From a virus: a DNA stretch of 20,414 nt. The stretch spans positions 5,150 to 25,563 of IMG/VR virus record IMGVR_UViG_3300012008_000230. One strand, given 5' to 3'. Both the position numbers and the translations under genes were made by a program. Numbering within the stretch: the first letter of the stretch is position 1; each line of letters begins with the position of its first letter. Shown here in pieces: positions 12,495-19,515 of this stretch. The notes below the pieces were generated by a model. The model worked only from the letters and a program-made list of their open reading frames with translations. It had not been told where the DNA came from and searched no databases.

Positions 12495-13625
12495 GTGAAG
12501 GCTCAGGCCGTCGACCGGCTTCTCCGCGAGCAGGTGTGGGCGATCAACCCCGCCGCGCTCGAGCGCATGTTCGCGTGGGTCGCTGCGCATGGCGACGCCG
12601 AGATCACCACATCGATGCGCGCGGCCGCCGGGCCTGCGAAGCCGGCCCGCGGTGGGGTCGCGGTCATCCCGATGCAGGGCACCATCTCGAACCGCCCCGA
12701 CATCTGGTCGTTCCTGTTCGGCGGTGCCTCGTGCATGGAGCTCGCTGATCAGCTGCACTCGGCACTCGCCGATCCGTCCATCGCGCGGATCGTGCTCGAC
12801 ATCGATTCGCCCGGCGGCACCGTCGACGGGATCACCGAGCTCGCGGCCGAGATCCTCGCCGCGCGGGCCGAGAAGCCGATCATCGCCGTCGTCAACACGA
12901 TGGCCGCGAGCGCCGCGTACTGGCTCGCGTCGCAGGCGACCGAGGTGATCATGTCGCCGTCCGCGCAGGCCGGCTCGATCGGCGTGTTCAACGTCCACAT
13001 GGACAAGAGCAAGGCGCTCGCCGAGATGGGCGTGGTCCCGACGTTCATCAGCGCCGGCAAGTTCAAGACCGAGGGCAACCCGTTCGAGCCGCTCAGCGCC
13101 GACGCGAAGGCCGCGATCCAGGAGCGGGTCGACTCGTACTACGGCATGTTCACCCGCGACGTCGCGAAGGGCCGGGGCGTCCCGGTCGCGACGGTCCGCG
13201 ACAGCTACGGCCAGGGCCGCGTGCTCGGCGCGACCGACGCGGTCGCGGCCGGGATGGCCGATCGGGTCATGCCGTTCAGCGAAGCGGTCGGGCGCAACCC
13301 GCGCCGCGCGCAGGTCGCGGACCCGATGCCCCAGCCCGGCGCAACCACGGAGCCTGTGACCCTCGCCGAACGGTGCGAGCGCCTCGCGACGGATACGTCC
13401 GAGCTGCTCGCGCACGCGCACGCAGCGGTTTCGATGCGGGCGAAAGAGAGCCGCGGACTCGGCACCCAGCAGAACGAGCGGATCGACGCCGTCGCGACGC
13501 AGCTCCTGGAGGCGGCCGAGGTTCTTCGGACGCTCACCAAGCCAGCCGCGAAGGCCCCCGCGACCTCGAGCGCGGCGGAGCGATCGCGCTTCGTCCGGCT
13601 CACGTCCCCCGCGATGGCGCACTAA
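12495..13625 (+). CDS. Capsid maturation protease, S49 (SppA/ClpP-fold) family, with possible scaffold tail
   Basis: 376 residues, GTG start with GGAG just upstream. The ClpP-like fold is visible: GVAVIPMQGTIS, IVLDIDSPGGTVDG, then the catalytic Ser in NTMAASAAYWLAS (S139) and the catalytic Lys in ISAGKFKTEGNPFEPL (K191 likely). It would cut the head proteins during prohead maturation. Residues after about 275 are a hydrophilic, helical extension (LAERCERLATDTSELLAHAH... NERIDAVATQLLEAAEVL) that may act as scaffold. Position directly ahead of the major capsid gene is canonical for HK97-type modules. Confidence 0.88.
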   Translation: MKAQAVDRLLREQVWAINPAALERMFAWVAAHGDAEITTSMRAAAGPAKPARGGVAVIPMQGTISNRPDIWSFLFGGASCMELADQLHSALADPSIARIVLDIDSPGGTVDGITELAAEILAARAEKPIIAVVNTMAASAAYWLASQATEVIMSPSAQAGSIGVFNVHMDKSKALAEMGVVPTFISAGKFKTEGNPFEPLSADAKAAIQERVDSYYGMFTRDVAKGRGVPVATVRDSYGQGRVLGATDAVAAGMADRVMPFSEAVGRNPRRAQVADPMPQPGATTEPVTLAERCERLATDTSELLAHAHAAVSMRAKESRGLGTQQNERIDAVATQLLEAAEVLRTLTKPAAKAPATSSAAERSRFVRLTSPAMAH

Positions 13626-13645
13626 ACAGAGAGAAGGGCAGACAG

Positions 13646-14977
13646 ATGAAGCGCAGTCCAGTCATTGAAGCGAAGCGGCTCGAGATCAAGGGTCTCGCCG
13701 ACACGGTCAAGGCGGCCTTCGACGCCGAGGACGTCGCGAAGGGCAAGGACCCGGCCTTCGCGATGAGCGCGGCCGACCTCTCGGTCGTGACCGAGTCGAA
13801 CCGCAAGATCGAGGCGCTCGAGCACGACGTCGAGACGCTCGAGATCAGCGAGGGCCTCCGCAGCAAGAACACCGAGCGCCTCACGTCGCTCGCGCGCACC
13901 GGCGGCATCGCGCAGCCGGGCGCCGGCCCGCGTCCCGAGGACGTCCGCCGCGAGGCCCAGACGCTCGGCGCCGCGTTCGTCGAGTCCCAGGAGTTCAAGG
14001 CCTTCATGGCCACGGCGATGATCGACGGCCGGATCCCCGACAACCGGCGCGTCGGCGACTCCCCGCCGTTCGCGGTCAGCTCGCTGCTCAAGCGCGGCGG
14101 GATGCAGGCCGCGGCCATCGCACCCGTGACCGGGGCCAGCGCGACGTCGGCCGGCGCGTTCGTCATCCCGGACCGCCAGCCCGACTACGCGTTCCTGCCC
14201 TTCGCGCCGATCACGATCCTCGACCTCATCGGCCACCGCACCACCCAGTCCGACTCGGTCACCTGGGTGCGTGAGACGGCCCGCGCGAACAACGCTGCGC
14301 CGGTTGCCGAGGCGACCGCGACAGCCACGACCGGCGGCAAGCCGCAGTCCGGGTTCGACCTGGTGGTCGACACCGCGATCGTCCAGAGCCTCGCCCACTG
14401 GATCGCCGCGACGAAGCGCGGCCTCGCCGACGCGGGCCAGCTGCGCGGCATGATCGACGACGAGCTCCTCAAGGGGCTCCGCAACAAGCTCGCCGACGAG
14501 GTCGTGAACGGATCGGGCGTCGCCCCGGAGCTCAAGGGCATCCTCGCCCAGACCGGCCTCTCCACGCAGGCGTGGAACACCGACCTGCTCACGACCACGC
14601 GCAAGGCCCGCACCACCGCGAAGCTCATCGGCCGCGTCAACCCGACGGCCTTCGTCATGCACCCGCTCGACTGGGAGGCGATGGACCTCCTGGCCGACGA
14701 CGACAACCGCTACTACTTCGGCGGTCCGTCGGTCCTCGGCAACCCGCGCCTGTGGGGCCTCCCCGTGGCCGAGGAAGAGAAGCTCGCGCAGGGCACCGGG
14801 CTCACCGGCGACTTCACCCTCTGCGTCCTGTGGGACCGCGAGCAGGCGTCGATCGCGGTCAGCGACTCGCACGCCGACTTCTTCATCCGCAATCTCGTCG
14901 CGGTCCTCGCGGAGCAGCGGGCCGCGTTCGGCGTGATCCGCCCCGCCGGCATCGTCACGATCGCCACGGCCCCGTAA
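13646..14977 (+). CDS. Major capsid protein, HK97 fold
   Basis: 443 residues from ATG 13646 with an AGAGAAGGG ribosome-binding site. Residues about 1-85 form a coiled-coil delta-domain-like region (IEAKRLEIKGLADTVKAAFDAED, ESNRKIEALEHDVETLEI), which the upstream protease would remove. The remainder follows the HK97 pattern: a serine/glycine-rich arm, VIPDRQPDYAFLPFAPITILDLIGHRTTQSDSVTWVRE, ELLKGLRNKLADEVVNGSG, the A-domain segment PTAFVMHPLDWEAMDLL, and GNPRLWGLPVA. It forms the capsid shell. G/C-ending codons throughout, consistent with high expression. Confidence 0.93.
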   Translation: MKRSPVIEAKRLEIKGLADTVKAAFDAEDVAKGKDPAFAMSAADLSVVTESNRKIEALEHDVETLEISEGLRSKNTERLTSLARTGGIAQPGAGPRPEDVRREAQTLGAAFVESQEFKAFMATAMIDGRIPDNRRVGDSPPFAVSSLLKRGGMQAAAIAPVTGASATSAGAFVIPDRQPDYAFLPFAPITILDLIGHRTTQSDSVTWVRETARANNAAPVAEATATATTGGKPQSGFDLVVDTAIVQSLAHWIAATKRGLADAGQLRGMIDDELLKGLRNKLADEVVNGSGVAPELKGILAQTGLSTQAWNTDLLTTTRKARTTAKLIGRVNPTAFVMHPLDWEAMDLLADDDNRYYFGGPSVLGNPRLWGLPVAEEEKLAQGTGLTGDFTLCVLWDREQASIAVSDSHADFFIRNLVAVLAEQRAAFGVIRPAGIVTIATAP

Positions 14978-15008
14978 GAACCAGAAAGAAAGCTGAGGAA
15001 CAACGACG

Positions 15009-15377
15009 ATGGCGAACAACGAAACGCTCAACGGCCACGCACCGCTGGAGGTCGCGGTCCACACGGCGGACTACATCCTCACCGCGGACGACAGCGGCAC
15101 CGCGCATTCGAGCAAGGGCGCCGCCGGCGCCATCGCGGCGAAGCTGCCCGCGGCCACGCCCGGCCTCCGCTTCACGTTCTACGTGGGCGCGGCCCAGGAG
15201 CACCGCGTCACGCCGCTCATCGCCGAGCAGGTCTGTGCGACGGCGACCGATGTCGCGGGCACGGCCGGCAAGTACATCTCCGCCGACGCGATCGGCGAGA
15301 CGCTCCAGATCGCGTGCTTCGAGGCGGGCATCTGGACGAACCTCGCTTCGGGAGGCACCTGGACGGTCCAGGCCTAA
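15009..15377 (+). CDS. Probable capsid decoration or head-fibre-like protein
   Basis: 122 residues, ATG 15009 with GAGGA upstream, 31 bp after the capsid gene. The protein is beta-rich: DYILTADDSGTAHSSKGAAGAIAAKLPAATPGLRFTFYVG, then AGKYISADAIGETLQIACFEAGIWTNL and a final GGTWTVQA. This strand-and-turn pattern is shared by small structural proteins that follow capsid genes in many phages. It is likely displayed on the capsid surface; inferred from position and composition. Confidence 0.7.
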   Translation: MANNETLNGHAPLEVAVHTADYILTADDSGTAHSSKGAAGAIAAKLPAATPGLRFTFYVGAAQEHRVTPLIAEQVCATATDVAGTAGKYISADAIGETLQIACFEAGIWTNLASGGTWTVQA

Positions 15378-15411
15378 GCCGACACAGCACACAAGCAGCG
15401 ACCGGAGGGCG

Positions 15412-15437
15412 GGCGGTGGGCCGTGAGGTCCACCGCC
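15412..15437 (+). terminator. GC hairpin GGCGGTGG/CCACCGCC in the gap after 15009 gene
   Basis: Perfect eight-base stem (15412-15419 with 15430-15437) around a 10-nt loop, in the 88-bp gap 15378-15465. No T-run follows, so it may slow or partly terminate transcription after the capsid genes, or stabilise the upstream mRNA end. Confidence 0.4.
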
Positions 15438-15465
15438 GCGACCCTCGACGCGAAGGAGAAACGCG

Positions 15466-16038
15466 ATGACCCGCAAGGTTCCGATCCGGCGCGACATCTG
15501 GCTCAACGCCGGCGTCCCCTCGAACGGCGCAGCCGGCACGTTCGCCACGCAGGCGCTGCCCGGCGACACGCTCGTCGACACGACCAACTTCGTCCGGTAC
15601 ATGAACACCGGCACCCAGGCGTCGCCGACGTGGACGGCGATGACGGCGACCGCCGGCTCACTCGACGGCACCGTCGTGAAGGTCGGGGCTGACGACAACG
15701 TCATCGGCGCGATCCCCCTGCTGTTCCGCGTCGTGATCGCGGCCGGCGCGCTCGCGGCCAAGAACGTCCTCATGACCAACAAGGTCCGGGTCGTCGATGC
15801 CTGGCTGGTGCTCACCGGTGCCGGCGTCGCGACCACCACGCTCACGGTGGGCAATGGCGCCACGGCGATCACCGACGCGATGGCCGCGAGCGGTGCCGCG
15901 AAGGCGCTCGTTCGCGCGGCGACCATCGATAGCGCCGCCCACGAGATCGCGGCCGGAGGCTCTCTCCGGGTCACGTCGCTCACCGGCGCGACCCAGCCCG
16001 CCGCGATCGTGTACGTACTCGCGGAACGGGTGGCCTAA
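15466..16038 (+). CDS. Probable virion structural protein
   Basis: 190 residues with a strong AAGGAGA ribosome-binding site before ATG 15466. The N-terminal part (RRDIWLNAGVPSNGAAGTFATQALPGDTLVDTTNFVRYMNTG) resembles short tag-like or decoration domains. The remainder is Ala/Val/Thr-rich beta sequence (VVDAWLVLTGAGVATTTLTVGNG, SLRVTSLTGATQPAAIVYVLAERV). Placed in the head operon, probably capsid-associated. No specific family. Confidence 0.7.
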   Translation: MTRKVPIRRDIWLNAGVPSNGAAGTFATQALPGDTLVDTTNFVRYMNTGTQASPTWTAMTATAGSLDGTVVKVGADDNVIGAIPLLFRVVIAAGALAAKNVLMTNKVRVVDAWLVLTGAGVATTTLTVGNGATAITDAMAASGAAKALVRAATIDSAAHEIAAGGSLRVTSLTGATQPAAIVYVLAERVA

Positions 16039-16044
16039 GCCGCC

Positions 16045-16374
16045 GTGTACGGCCAGACGAAGCCCGCGGGCCTGCTGTCGCTCGACACCTACGTCGAGGT
16101 GTGCCACGTCGATATGCGCAACTGGCAGACCCTCGCGCTCACGCTGCTGGTTACGACCCACGACCTCAAGTGGACCGTCTACGGCGCGAACCTGGCCGAC
16201 TTCTCAGACGAGAGCGTCGTGCAGGCGGAGGCGACCGTAGCGATCGGCGGTGTCGGGACCTATGTCACGACCGCCCCGCCCTTCGGGTTCTACCGGCCGA
16301 AGATCAAGGCCAATGTTGGCGGCTCACAGGGCACCGGCACCATCATCGTCACCCAGAAGCGGTTCGGCGAATGA
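16045..16374 (+). CDS. Probable virion structural protein
   Basis: 109 residues from GTG 16045, six bases after the previous stop. Beta-rich: TYVEVCHVDMRNWQTLALTLLVTTHDLKWTVYGANLADF, VAIGGVGTYVTTAPPFGFYRPKIKANV and a C-terminal GTIIVTQKRFGE. The alternation of strands with a single surface-like loop fits a small beta-sandwich. Coupled to the next gene by ATGA. Function inferred from position only. Confidence 0.7.
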   Translation: MYGQTKPAGLLSLDTYVEVCHVDMRNWQTLALTLLVTTHDLKWTVYGANLADFSDESVVQAEATVAIGGVGTYVTTAPPFGFYRPKIKANVGGSQGTGTIIVTQKRFGE

Positions 16375-16733
16375 CGGTGGCCGCTTCCTCCGACCTGCTC
16401 ATCGTCGACGCGCCGCAGCCGCTCGATCCGCGCGGGTCGTGGGTCTGCGATCGCCAGGTATTCCTCAACGCGGCCGGTCAGGTCTGCGACGCGAAGGACC
16501 CCGATCGCAAGACGATCTACGCCCAGCCCCGCGACCTCATCCCGTGGGCGACGGCCGAGCGTCTCGGCCTCGCCTCCGCGCCTCCAGTTGCCGCCGCACC
16601 GCCCATTGTCGGGACGCCGCCGCGCCTGGCCCATCGCCCAGGGTCTCGCGCGGCGGCTCCGACCGCGGCGGCTGCGACCCCCGATCTGAAGCCCGTCACG
16701 GCCCCGAAGCAATCGCGCCGGTCCGGTCGGTAG
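16371..16733 (+). CDS. Hypothetical protein with disordered C-terminus, structural operon
   Basis: 120 residues, ATG in an ATGA overlap. The first 65 or so residues look folded (LLIVDAPQPLDPRGSWVCDRQVFLNAAGQVCDAKD, IPWATAERLGL). The rest is Ala/Pro/Arg-rich and probably disordered, ending in basic KQSRRSGR. Two Cys residues (C26, C39) are visible. A linker or assembly role is possible; no family recognised. Confidence 0.65.
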   Translation: MTVAASSDLLIVDAPQPLDPRGSWVCDRQVFLNAAGQVCDAKDPDRKTIYAQPRDLIPWATAERLGLASAPPVAAAPPIVGTPPRLAHRPGSRAAAPTAAAATPDLKPVTAPKQSRRSGR

Positions 16734-16736
16734 CGC

Positions 16737-17087
16737 GTGGCGACCGTACCGCTCACGCCCCAGCTGCTCGTCGAGGCCGGCGTCGTGCCGACCTATCACG
16801 TCCCGGCCGAGCTCACGACGACCGACACGTTCTCGGTCCTGAACGCCGGTCGGCTGTTCCTGTACGCGAAGAAGTCGGCCGCGGTCGACTGCGTCATCAC
16901 GTTCGTCACGCCGGTCCTGTTCCGCGGCAAGGCGGTCGCGGACCTCGCGGTCACCGTGCCGGCGAGCACCGGCGAGCTCCTCATCGGGCCGTTCGACCGC
17001 GCGCTCTACAACCTGAATGGCGACCTGACCTTCACGCTCTCGGACATCGACGGGCTCTCGATCGCCGTGCTGTACGAGCCGGCATGA
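16737..17087 (+). CDS. Probable virion structural protein
   Basis: 116 residues, GTG start three bases after the upstream stop. Begins ATVPLTPQLLVEAGVVPTYH, then beta-rich (ADTFSVLNAGRLFLYAKK-like alternation, VTVPASTGELLIGPFDRALYNLNGDLTFTLSDIDGLSIAVLY). I know this type from phage head modules without an assigned role. Its stop overlaps the endonuclease VII-like gene as ATGA, as if that gene had slipped into an existing junction. Confidence 0.7.
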   Translation: MATVPLTPQLLVEAGVVPTYHVPAELTTTDTFSVLNAGRLFLYAKKSAAVDCVITFVTPVLFRGKAVADLAVTVPASTGELLIGPFDRALYNLNGDLTFTLSDIDGLSIAVLYEPA

Positions 17088-17506
17088 GCGGGACTGCTGC
17101 AGCGCAGAGGCGATATCGCGAGTCGCACCGCGAAGAGATTCGCGCGCGCGGCCGGGTGCGGCAACGGGCGTTCTACCACGCGATGACCGATGCAGAGCGC
17201 GCGGTGTACCAGGCCAAGAATGATGCGTGGAAAGCGGCGCATCCAGAACTCGTCGCTGCGGCTGTGCGCCGGCGGCGCCTGCGCAAGTACGGACTGACCG
17301 AGGAAATGTTCTACGAATATCTCGACGCGCAGGAAGGGTGCTGCGGCTTTTGCGGGTCGCCGCTTCCTGAGGATGAGTCTCTAATCGCGATCGACCATGA
17401 CCACAGCACGGGCGCGTATCGAGCACTTCTTCACATGGTCTGCAACCGCGTCGCCGGATTCGCGGAGTTCGACGATCGGTTTGTCGGCTATCTGGCAGCG
17501 TCATAG
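17084..17506 (+). CDS. Endonuclease VII-like (HNH/His-Me finger) nuclease, probable mobile insertion
   Basis: 140 residues from the ATG in an ATGA overlap. Residues 1-70 are charged helices rich in Arg/Ala (RRYRESHREEIRARGRVR, KAAHPEL), similar in style to the N-terminus of the HNH at 4819. The catalytic part shows CGFC (C87, C90), DHDHSTG (104-110) and HMVCNR (H117, C120, N121), the T4 endonuclease VII pattern, except that the first Cys of the second zinc pair is His. The family cuts branched DNA, and relatives behave as homing endonucleases. Its mid-operon position among head genes and less GC-rich codons point to insertion. Confidence 0.8.
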   Translation: MSGTAAAQRRYRESHREEIRARGRVRQRAFYHAMTDAERAVYQAKNDAWKAAHPELVAAAVRRRRLRKYGLTEEMFYEYLDAQEGCCGFCGSPLPEDESLIAIDHDHSTGAYRALLHMVCNRVAGFAEFDDRFVGYLAAS

Positions 17507-18049
17507 ATGGCTGCGCTTATCACCGTGGCGGATTGGCGAACGCATGTGGAGAGTGACCTCTCGGACGCAGCCGTGCAGCGGCTGATCGACGACGCGGACG
17601 CGCTCATCGTGCGCGAGCACGGCCCACACGCGGAGTTGACGCTCACGGTCCCCGGACTGAACGAGCGGATGCTGTTCCTCGAGCGCCCGGTCAGCGACCC
17701 GGCCGATATCTCGTCGCTGGTCGAGAGCTGGTCGTTCCTCGCGGGCCCGCTCTACCGCACGCTCGATGAGACCGACTTCTTCGTCTGGTACGGCGGCCGC
17801 GGCCTCGAGCGGCTGCAGACCGGGACGCATCCGGCCTGGGGTTGGGCGGAGCGCGTCGCGATCACCTACATGCCGACCGTGGACGACGCGCGCCGGATCC
17901 GCGTGACCATCGACCTGGTGCGGATCGCCGCGCAGTACGAGGGGCTCAGCGCGCAGACGGTCGGCGATCACGCCGAGACGTTCACTTCGTACGCGACCGA
18001 GCGCGCCGAGCTCGTGGCGTCGCTCGGCCCTGCGATTGCGTTTTCCTGA
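17507..18049 (+). CDS. Head-tail connector protein (gp6-like)
   Basis: 180 residues, ATG directly after the preceding TAG. The N-terminal helices ITVADWRTHVESDLSDAAVQRLIDDADALIVREHG match the phage gp6-like connector type, followed by strands (ELTLTVPGLNERMLFLERPVSDP) and a C-terminal helical part (RIRVTIDLVRIAAQYEGL). A ring of such subunits would sit under the portal. The order connector, closure, gp10-like, DUF3168-like, tail tube in the next genes supports this. Confidence 0.75.
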   Translation: MAALITVADWRTHVESDLSDAAVQRLIDDADALIVREHGPHAELTLTVPGLNERMLFLERPVSDPADISSLVESWSFLAGPLYRTLDETDFFVWYGGRGLERLQTGTHPAWGWAERVAITYMPTVDDARRIRVTIDLVRIAAQYEGLSAQTVGDHAETFTSYATERAELVASLGPAIAFS

Positions 18050-18414
18050 TGGGCGCCCGCCAGGACATGACCGACCGGGCGCTCGTGGAGCGCAACGACC
18101 AGCCGTCCGAGGAGCTGTCGCCGTCGGGCATCGACTATGGCGAGGGCGCCGAGGACTGGCGCGCGCTCGCCGCCGCGCTGCCCTGTTGCGTGTACACGAA
18201 GGCCGCCAGCGAGCAGCTCGGCAGCACCGGAGCCATCTTCATCGAGGACGTGCGCATGCTCGTGCCGTCTGGGACAGACGTCACGGTGCTCGATCGGGTA
18301 GGGCCAATAACGGACCGACTCGGAGTGGTGAAGCGCGCCGGGCCTTATCGCATCACCGCCGTGGTGGCCCGGAAAGACCACCTGGAACTTGGCCTTCGAC
18401 TGGTGACTGAGTAA
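18049..18414 (+). CDS. Probable head-closure protein
   Basis: 121 residues, ATG in a TGATG junction. After a polar N-terminus the sequence has strands typical of closure/stopper proteins: AAALPCCVYTKAASEQLGSTG, RMLVPSGTDVTVLDRVGPITD and GPYRITAVVARKDHLELGLRLV. It would seal the connector ring after packaging. The assignment relies on strand pattern and neck-gene order, with only moderate certainty. Confidence 0.6.
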   Translation: MGARQDMTDRALVERNDQPSEELSPSGIDYGEGAEDWRALAAALPCCVYTKAASEQLGSTGAIFIEDVRMLVPSGTDVTVLDRVGPITDRLGVVKRAGPYRITAVVARKDHLELGLRLVTE

Positions 18415-18509
18415 TGACCGCGGGACAGCGGCCGTACACCGACCACATGCGCTCGGGCGCGAAGACGCCCGGCGACTCGGTCGACGTCGTGCGGCGGCTT
18501 CCGGTCTGA
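18414..18509 (+). CDS. Very small hypothetical ORF in the neck operon
   Basis: 31 residues from ATG 18414 in a TAATG overlap to TGA 18509. The peptide is polar and basic (RPYTDHMRSGAKTPGDSVDVVRRL). It fills the gap between closure and gp10-like genes and is coupled at its start, but it is too short for a confident call. Confidence 0.4.
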   Translation: MTAGQRPYTDHMRSGAKTPGDSVDVVRRLPV

Positions 18510-18519
18510 GGGCATCCTG

Positions 18520-18909
18520 ATGCTGCTGTCGATGCGCGTGGTCATGACTGGCGACTTCGACAAGAAGATCGCCGAGGCCCTCGGCCTGGTCGAGAGCAAC
18601 AAGCGCAGCTGCGTCATGCCGATGGCGGAGCTCATGCAGACCCGCTGGAAGCAGCGCGCGCCCTACGACAGCATCCACCACAAGCAGGGCGAGGAGCACT
18701 ACCGCGACTCGATCAAGGTCGAGGTCATGAGCGAGAACGCCTATGGCGTCGTGATCCAGGTCGCCAGCGACAAGTGGTACGCCGATCTCCTCGAGTACGG
18801 CGACTCGAAGATGGCCGCCGAGCCGTCGTTCCGGCCGGCGCTCGACCGGACCTCCCAGGACGGGCCCGCGCTCATCGGTGAGGCGCTGATGGCGGTGCTA
18901 CAGAAGTGA
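18520..18909 (+). CDS. HK97 gp10-like tail/neck protein
   Basis: 129 residues, ATG 18520 with GAGGG seven bases upstream. The hallmark segment WYADLLEYGDSKMAAEPSFRPALD is that of the HK97 gp10 family, preceded by a helical region and a strand (SIKVEVMSENAYGVVIQV). The family takes part in joining head to tail or completing the tail. Its TGA lies within the GTGA start of the next gene. Confidence 0.82.
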   Translation: MLLSMRVVMTGDFDKKIAEALGLVESNKRSCVMPMAELMQTRWKQRAPYDSIHHKQGEEHYRDSIKVEVMSENAYGVVIQVASDKWYADLLEYGDSKMAAEPSFRPALDRTSQDGPALIGEALMAVLQK

Positions 18910-19317
18910 CCGAGCTCTCGGTCGAGGCCGCGGTGGCCGCGCGGCTCAAGGCGACTGCGGGGACTCACGGCGCTCGTGGGTTCGCGGATCTTCCCGTCCG
19001 CGCTGCCGACCGACATCTCGGCGTTCCCGGCGCTCACCTACTCCCGGGTGCCGGGCTTCGCGCGCTACTCCGCGATGGGCGGCGACATGCCGTCGGTCTG
19101 CGCGCGGATCCAGGTCTCGATCTGGGGCAAGAAGTACGGCGACGCGAAGGACGCGCAGCGCGAGGCCCGCAAGGCCCTCCAGCGGTTCTCGGGCGTGAGC
19201 GCCGGCACGACGATCGAGGACATCTACATCGACAGCGAGGGCGATCTCCCACGCGAGCCGGAGACCGGGCTCTACCACTGCCCGCTTGACCTGCTCGTCT
19301 GGTACCGGGAGAGCTAG
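18906..19317 (+). CDS. DUF3168-like tail-completion protein, disrupted by a +1 frameshift
   Basis: The N-terminal part from GTG 18906 (TELSVEAAVAARLKATAG) and the rest in another frame (LTALVGSRIFPSALP... DIYIDSEGDLPREPETGLYHCPLDLLVWYRES) together give one protein of about 136 residues of the DUF3168 tail-terminator type. The two parts join exactly if one base is skipped at GCGGGGACTC (four G at 18959-18962, then A18963), giving ATAGLTALVG. A complete ORF of the second frame begins only at GTG 18976. Either one base is extra in the sequence, or a +1 shift is used, or the gene is broken. A required virion role makes an error or programmed shift more likely than decay. Confidence 0.75.
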
Positions 19318-19515
19318 ATGATGCGCGACTTCTTCACGACGCCGCTGCGCGCGCTGCGCGACCGACTGTCCGTGATCGTCGACGACCCGCTGATCGAGAT
19401 CACGGCCGCGGCGGACCAGGGTGTCTGCCTGCACCCGAAGGACGAGCTGCTCGACTACGCGCGCATGGGTCACCCGAACGCGAAGATGTGCCGCCGCTGC
19501 GGCGAGGAGGTTTAG
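19318..19515 (+). CDS. Small protein with CxH/CxxC zinc-binding-like motif
   Basis: 65 residues, ATG right after the previous TAG. An N-terminal amphipathic helix (RDFFTTPLRALRDRLSVIV) is followed by C37 and H39 and, near the end, C58 and C61 (CRRCGEEV), likely a zinc site. Short zinc-ribbon proteins occur among neck and tail genes, but I know of no assigned role. The next gene has a strong GAGGAGG ribosome-binding site inside its last codons. Confidence 0.65.
   Translation: MMRDFFTTPLRALRDRLSVIVDDPLIEITAAADQGVCLHPKDELLDYARMGHPNAKMCRRCGEEV

Noticed and set aside
17842-18049. Upstream extension of the head-closure gene to GTG/ATG 17842
   Set aside because: The extension is a shadow of the connector gene; ATG 18049 in the TGATG junction is the natural start.
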